From: Saccoglossus kowalevskii
Lineage: Eukaryota; Hemichordata; Enteropneusta; Harrimaniidae
Assembly (NCBI RefSeq): GCF_000003605.2
Contig: NW_003115931.1
Location: forward strand, 1-26,943
Reading direction: 5' to 3'
Length of the DNA stretch: 26,943 bases
Shown: in pieces, positions 22,474 to 26,943 of the stretch
How positions within the stretch are numbered: the first letter of the stretch is position 1
How the letters are laid out: each line of letters opens with the position of its first letter
Notes under the pieces: model-generated
Told to the model about the DNA's origin: nothing
What the model saw: the letters and a program-made list of their open reading frames with translations, nothing else
Database searches by the model: none
Translations under genes and position numbers: made by a program

Positions 22474-23403
22474 GGTCGGCTATAGTGGATGTCAGCTATT
22501 AAAATTGCGTACAAAGCTGTACAAAGTGACTGCAAAGTTGGTAGAATAGCGTGTATGTTTGAACTAAGTTGTTGTCATATCTAACCGTAAAATTATAAAG
22601 TACGGAAAGTGAATAAAATGCAAGCGAACGTCTCGTATATTAGAATAGTGCCCTATGAGCTTACCGTAGCATGTTCTAAAGCATCCTAAAACGATAGGAA
22701 AAGCATTGGAAAAGTAGGTGGGTTTGCTAATACATTTTACCTAAGTCATTGTAATATCGACCCCACAGTTAAAAATATAGAAAAAATGAGCAAATGTGCT
22801 GGAAAAGCCTCATATATTAGCAGATTATACCACTATGAATCCGTGAAATGATTAACAAACTGATTACAAAGTAGTGAAAAGTGGTTGCAAAGTTAGCAAA
22901 ATTACATGGAAATGTGACCTATGATGTTATATTATCGACGCCCATAGTTAAATGTTAGGAAAAGTGAATTAATATGTCGTAAATGGCCGTTTACTAACAT
23001 ACTGACTTTCGAAGCATGGATAGGTCATAGGTCAACTTACGAAAGACACACGTGATACGAATGACAATTCGAAACACTTTCAAACATTAAATGGCCGCCA
23101 ATTCGAATAAAATTCAAATGATCCCAGTAGTCGAGTGATCATGTGATAGACCTGACATAAAAGTTAAGATCAATAGGGCGTGCCTCGTAATTGCATGGGA
23201 GACTACTTGAGCTAACAAGGTTGTTAAATACATTTTTTTTTTGGTTCCGAAACAAACATGGAATACTTAAAGTATTTTTTTGTATTTTTATTATTGAAAT
23301 GTAACACCTTTATAGCAGAAAGTCGTGCTGGTTATTTTGATAATTTAAGTTTATAGAATGTTTAAAAATGTGCACGTAGTTTCAATGCACAACTCCCTCC
23401 TGC
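22474..23403 (+). repeat. Satellite unit 25 (930 bp, type B)
   Basis: Complete type B monomer with a G-type arm. The HindIII site is lost (ACAAGGTT). Confidence 0.95.
22480..22721 (+). repeat. 242-bp monomer region missing from unit 26
   Basis: This part of unit 25 corresponds to the stretch deleted from the following monomer at about 23410. It holds the first GTACAAAG cluster, the GGAAAGTGAATAAAATGC element and the first two-thirds of the sense frame. Confidence 0.85.
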
Positions 23404-24087
23404 GGTCGGGTTTGCTAATACATTTTACTAAGTCATTGTAATATCGACCCCACAGTTACAAATATAGAAAAAAATGAGCAAATGTGCTGGAAAAGCTCAT
23501 ATATTAGCAGATTATACCACTATGAATCCGTGAAATGACAAACAAACTAATTACAAAGTAGTGAAAAGTGGTTGCAAAGTTAGCAAAATTACATGGAAAT
23601 GTGACCTATGTTGTTATATTATTGATACCCATAGTTAAATGTTAGGAAACGTGAATTAATATGTCGTAAATAGCCGTTTACTAACGTACTGACTTTCGAA
23701 GCATGGATAGGTCATAGGTCAACTTACGGAAGACACACGTGATACGAATGACAATTCGAAACACTTTCAAACATTAAATGGCCGCCAATTCGAATAAAAT
23801 TCAAATGATCCCAGTAGTCGAGTGATCATGTGATGGTCCTGGCACAAAAGTTAAGATCAATAGGGCGTGCCTCGTAATTGCATGGGAGACTATTGAGCTA
23901 ACAAGCTTGTTAAATACATTTTTTTTGGTTCCGAGACAAACATGGAATACATAAAGTATTTTTTTGTATTTTTATTATTGAAATGTAACACCTTTATAGC
24001 AGAAAGTCGTGCTGGTTATTTTGATAATTTAAGTTTATAGAATGTTTAAAAATGTGCACGTAGTTTCAATACACAACTCCCTCTTGC
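23404..24087 (+). repeat. Satellite unit 26, internally deleted (684 bp, type B)
   Basis: The landmark GCGGTCGG joins directly to GTTTGCTAATAC at about 23410. This removes 242 bp corresponding to 22480-22721 of unit 25. The missing part holds the first GTACAAAG stretch and the start of the sense frame. Both parental edges end in GG, so the junction has a 2-bp microhomology. The remaining type B segment and 3' end are intact apart from small indels just past the junction. Confidence 0.95.
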
Positions 24088-25017
24088 GGTCGGCTATAGT
24101 GGATGTCAGCTATTAAAATTGCGTACAAAGCTGTACAAAGTGAGTGCAAAGTTGGTAGAATAGCGTGTATGTTTGAACTAAGTTGTTGTCATATTTAACC
24201 GTAAAATTATAAAGTACGGAAAGTGAATAAAATTCAAGTGAACGTCTCGTATATTAGAATAGTGCCCTATGAGCTTACCGTAGCATGTTCTAAAGCATCC
24301 TAAAACGATAGGAAAAGCATTGGAAAAGTAGGTGGGTTTGCTAATACATTTTACCTAAATCATTGTAATATCGACCCCACAGTTAAAAATATAGAAAAAA
24401 TGAGCAAATGTGCTGGAAAAGCCTCATATATTAGCAGATTATACCACTATGAATCCGTGAAATGACAAACAAACTAATTACAAAGTAGTGAAAAGTGGTT
24501 GCAAAGTTAGCAAAATTACATGGAAATGTGACCTATGTTGTTATATTATTGATACCCATAGTTAAATGTTAGGAAACGTGAATTAATATGTCGTAAATAG
24601 CCGTTTACTAACGTACTGACTTTCGAAGCATGGATAGGTCATAGGTCAACTTACGAGAGACACACGTGATACGAATGACAATTCGAAACACTTTCAAACA
24701 TTAAATGGCCGCCAATTCGAATAAAATTCAAATGATCCCAGTAGTCGAGTGATCATGTGATGGACCTGGCCCAAAAGTTAAGATCAATAGGGCGTGCCTC
24801 GTAATTGCATGGGAGACTACTTGAGCTAACAAGCTTGTTAAATACATTTTTTGTTGGTTCCGAAACAAACATGGAAAAGACATAAAGTATTTTTTGTATT
24901 TCTATTATTGAAATGTAACACCTTTATAGCAGAAAGTCGTGCTGGTTATTTTGATAATTTAAGTTTATAGAATGTTTAAAAATTTGCACGTATTTTCAAT
25001 GCACAACTCCCTCTTGC
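24088..25017 (+). repeat. Satellite unit 27 (930 bp, type B)
   Basis: Complete type B monomer. The ATGCAAGTG start of the sense frame is changed to TTCAAGTG, so the frame lacks its usual start codon. The arm returns to T-type. Confidence 0.95.
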
Positions 25018-25942
25018 GGTCGGCTATAGTGGATGTCAGCTATTAAAATTGCGTACAAAGCTGTACAAAGTGAGTGCAAAGTTGGTAGAAGAGCGTGTAT
25101 GTTTGAACTAAGTTGTTGTCATATCTAACCGTAAAATTATGAAGTACGGAAAGTGAATAAAATGCAAGTGAACGTCACGTATATTAGAATAGTGCCCTAT
25201 GAGCTTAACGTAGCATGTTCTAAAACATTCTAAAACGATAGGAAAAGCGTTAGAAAATTAGGTGGGTTTGCTAATACATTTTACCTAAGTCATTGTAATA
25301 TCGACCCCACAGTTAAAAATATAGAAAAAATGAGCAAATGTGTTGGAAAAGCCTCATATATTAGCAGATTATACCACTATGAATCCGTGAAATGATAAAC
25401 AAACTGATTACAAAGTAGTGAAAAGTGGTTGCAAAGTTAGCAAAATTACATGGAAATGTGACCTATGTTGTTATATTATCGACACCCATAGTTAAATGTT
25501 AGAAAAGTGAATTAGTATGTCGTAAATGGCCGTTTACTACATACTGACTTTCGAAGCATGGATAGGTCATAGTCAACTTACGAAAGACACACGTGAAACG
25601 AATGACAATTCGAAACACTTTCAAACATAAATGGCCGCCAATTCGAATAAAATTCAAATGATCCCAATAGTCGAGTGATCATGTGATGGACTGTCATAAA
25701 AGTTAAGATCAATAGGGCGTGCCTCGTAATTGCATGGGAGACCACTTGAGCTAACAAGCTTGTTAAATACATTTTTGTTGGTTCCGAAACAAACATGGAA
25801 AAGACATAATGTATTTTTTTGTATTTTTATTATTGAAATTTGATACCTTTATAGCAGAAAGTCGTGCTGGTTATTTTGATAATTTAAGTTTATAGAATGT
25901 TTAAAAATTTGGACGTATTTTCAATGCACAACTCCCTCTTGC
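25018..25942 (+). repeat. Satellite unit 28 (925 bp, type B)
   Basis: Complete type B monomer, the shortest full-length copy. Several single-base losses lie at 25500-25700 (TTACTACATACTG, CATAGTCAAC, CAAACATAAATGG). Confidence 0.94.
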
Positions 25943-26869
25943 GTTCGGCTATAGTGGATGTCAGCTATTAAAATTGCGTACAAAGCTGTACAAAGTGAGT
26001 GCAAAGTTGGTAGAATAGCGTGTATGTTTGAACTAAGTTGTTGTCATATCTAACCGTAACATTATAAAGTACGGAAAGTGAATAAAATGCAAGTGAACGT
26101 CTAGTATATTAGAATAGTGCCCTATGAGCTTACCGTAACATGTTCTAAAACATCCTAAAACGATAGGAAAAGCATTAGAAAAGTAGGTGGGTTTGCTAAT
26201 ACATTTTACCTAAGTCATTGTAATATCGACCCCACAGTTAAAAATATAGAAAAAATGAGCAAATGTGTTGGAAAAGCCTCATATATTAGCAGATTATACC
26301 ACTATGAATCCGTGAAATGATAAACAAACTGATTACAAAGTAGTGAAAAGTGGTTGCAAAGTTAGCAAAATTACATGGAAATGTGACCTATGTTATATTA
26401 TCGACACCCATAGTTAAATGTTAGGAAAAGTGAATTAATATGTCGTAATTGGCCGTTTACTAACGTACTGACTTTCGAAGCATGGATAGGTCATAGGTCA
26501 ACTTACGAAAGACACACGTGATACGAATGACAATTCGAAACACTTTCAAACATTAAATGGCCGCCAATTCAAAAGTATTCAAATGATCCCAGTAGTCGAG
26601 TGATCATGTGTTGGGCCTGTTACAAAAGTTAAGATCTATCGGTCGCAGCTAGTAATTGCATGGGAGACTACTTGAGCTAACTAGCTGGTGAAATACATTT
26701 ATTTTTGGTTCCGAAACAAACATGGAAAATACATAACGCATTTTTTTGTATTTTTTATTATTAAAATGTAACACCTTTATAGTAGAAAGTCGTGCTGTTT
26801 ATTTTGATATTTAAGTTTATAGAATGTTAAAAATTTGCACGTATATTTCAATTCACAACTCCCTCTTGC
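25943..26869 (+). repeat. Satellite unit 29 (927 bp, type B) with preserved 5S-like segment
   Basis: Complete type B monomer. The 5S-like segment (26618-26668) has the TATCGG, GCTAG form seen in units 13 and 19. The HindIII site is lost (TAGCTGGTG), paralleling AGCTAGTG in unit 13. Confidence 0.95.
26618..26668 (+). pseudogene. 5S rRNA-like segment, unit 29
   Basis: Third copy with the 5S-closer form: GTTAAGATCTATCGGTCGC, then AGCTAGTAATTGCATGGG. Two bases are worse than in unit 19 (CGGTCGCAG for CGGGCGTGG). Box C ending in ATGGGAGAC is intact. Confidence 0.64.
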
Positions 26870-26943
26870 GGTCGGCTGTAGTGGATGTCAGCTATAAAAT
26901 TGCGTACAAGCTGTACAAAGTGAGTGCAAGTTGGTAGAATAGC
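26870..26943 (+). repeat. Partial monomer at the right edge
   Basis: This is the first 74 bp of the next unit, cut by the window end. It has several single-base losses (GCTATAAAATTG, GTACAAGCTG, GCAAGTTGG), so the array clearly continues past the window. Confidence 0.95.

Larger units (their letters stand above)
1..26943 (+). repeat. Satellite DNA array, ~929-bp monomer, 29 units plus two partial ends
   Basis: The landmark GGTCGGC following CCCTCTTGC recurs at 181, 1113, 2041, 2969, 3897, 4826 (one base changed), 5754, 6680, 7608, 8539, 9467, 10393, 11322, 12248, 13177, 14105, 15035, 15966, 16894, 17824, 18755, 19687, 20619, 21547, 22474, 23404, 24088, 25018, 25943 (one base changed) and 26870. 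All spacings are 925-932 bp except 684 bp from 23404 to 24088. Every other part of the monomer recurs in the same order and orientation, so no stretch is unique and neither array boundary is inside the window. Long tandem monomers of this kind are typical of eukaryotic constitutive heterochromatin. Centromeric function is possible but nothing here shows it. Confidence 0.98.

Noticed and set aside
1-26943. CRISPR array or bacterial repeat locus
   Set aside because: The repeat unit is ~929 bp with no short-repeat and unique-spacer structure, no cas genes and no bacterial gene density.

Overview
The whole window is one head-to-tail satellite DNA array. A monomer of about 929 bp is repeated with no unique flank on either side. 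Phased on the GC-rich landmark GGTCGGC, there are 29 consecutive units: 28 of 925-932 bp (mean about 928.8) and one of 684 bp with an internal deletion. A 180-bp partial copy precedes them and a 74-bp partial copy follows. The sequence is A+T-rich, all units have the same orientation, and neighbours differ by scattered substitutions and 1-3 bp indels. I find no protein-coding gene, tRNA, complete rRNA, insertion sequence or CRISPR array. Long homogenised monomers like this point to a eukaryotic nuclear genome, probably animal, in a heterochromatic or centromere-proximal block. The species cannot be told from the sequence.

Monomer layout (offsets from GGTCGGC): a short GC-rich landmark; from about +30 a GTACAAAG-rich stretch; a short sense frame beginning ATGCAAGTGAACG near +145; a roughly 65-bp dimorphic segment near +285 (type A or B); a second diverged copy of the +30 to +170 region about 354 bp downstream; a paired CAATTCGAA motif; then, about 250-180 bp before the next unit, a segment closely resembling the 3' half of 5S rRNA, followed by a HindIII-containing palindrome and a T-run at the spacing expected of a Pol III terminator; last, a dimorphic 'arm' (TTTGCACGTATTTT or GTGCACGTAGTTT).

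The array shows recent turnover. A 1,654-bp block (4827-6480) recurs at 8540-10193 with about seven differences and no net indel, at a spacing of 3,713 bp (four monomers). A 566-bp block is copied between adjacent units (7291-7856 to 8222-8787), and a 347-bp block recurs two units away (1247-1593 and 3103-3449). Type A dominates the left half and type B the right end, with A/B hybrids between, as expected from unequal exchange and gene conversion. Dense single-base indels at 7850-8215 and 11445-11890 look like residual sequencing or assembly errors.

The most interesting observation is that the monomer appears to carry a 5S rRNA-derived internal promoter region (box A, intermediate element, box C), best preserved in units 13, 19 and 29. 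This suggests a satellite descended from, or seeded by, a 5S-related element.
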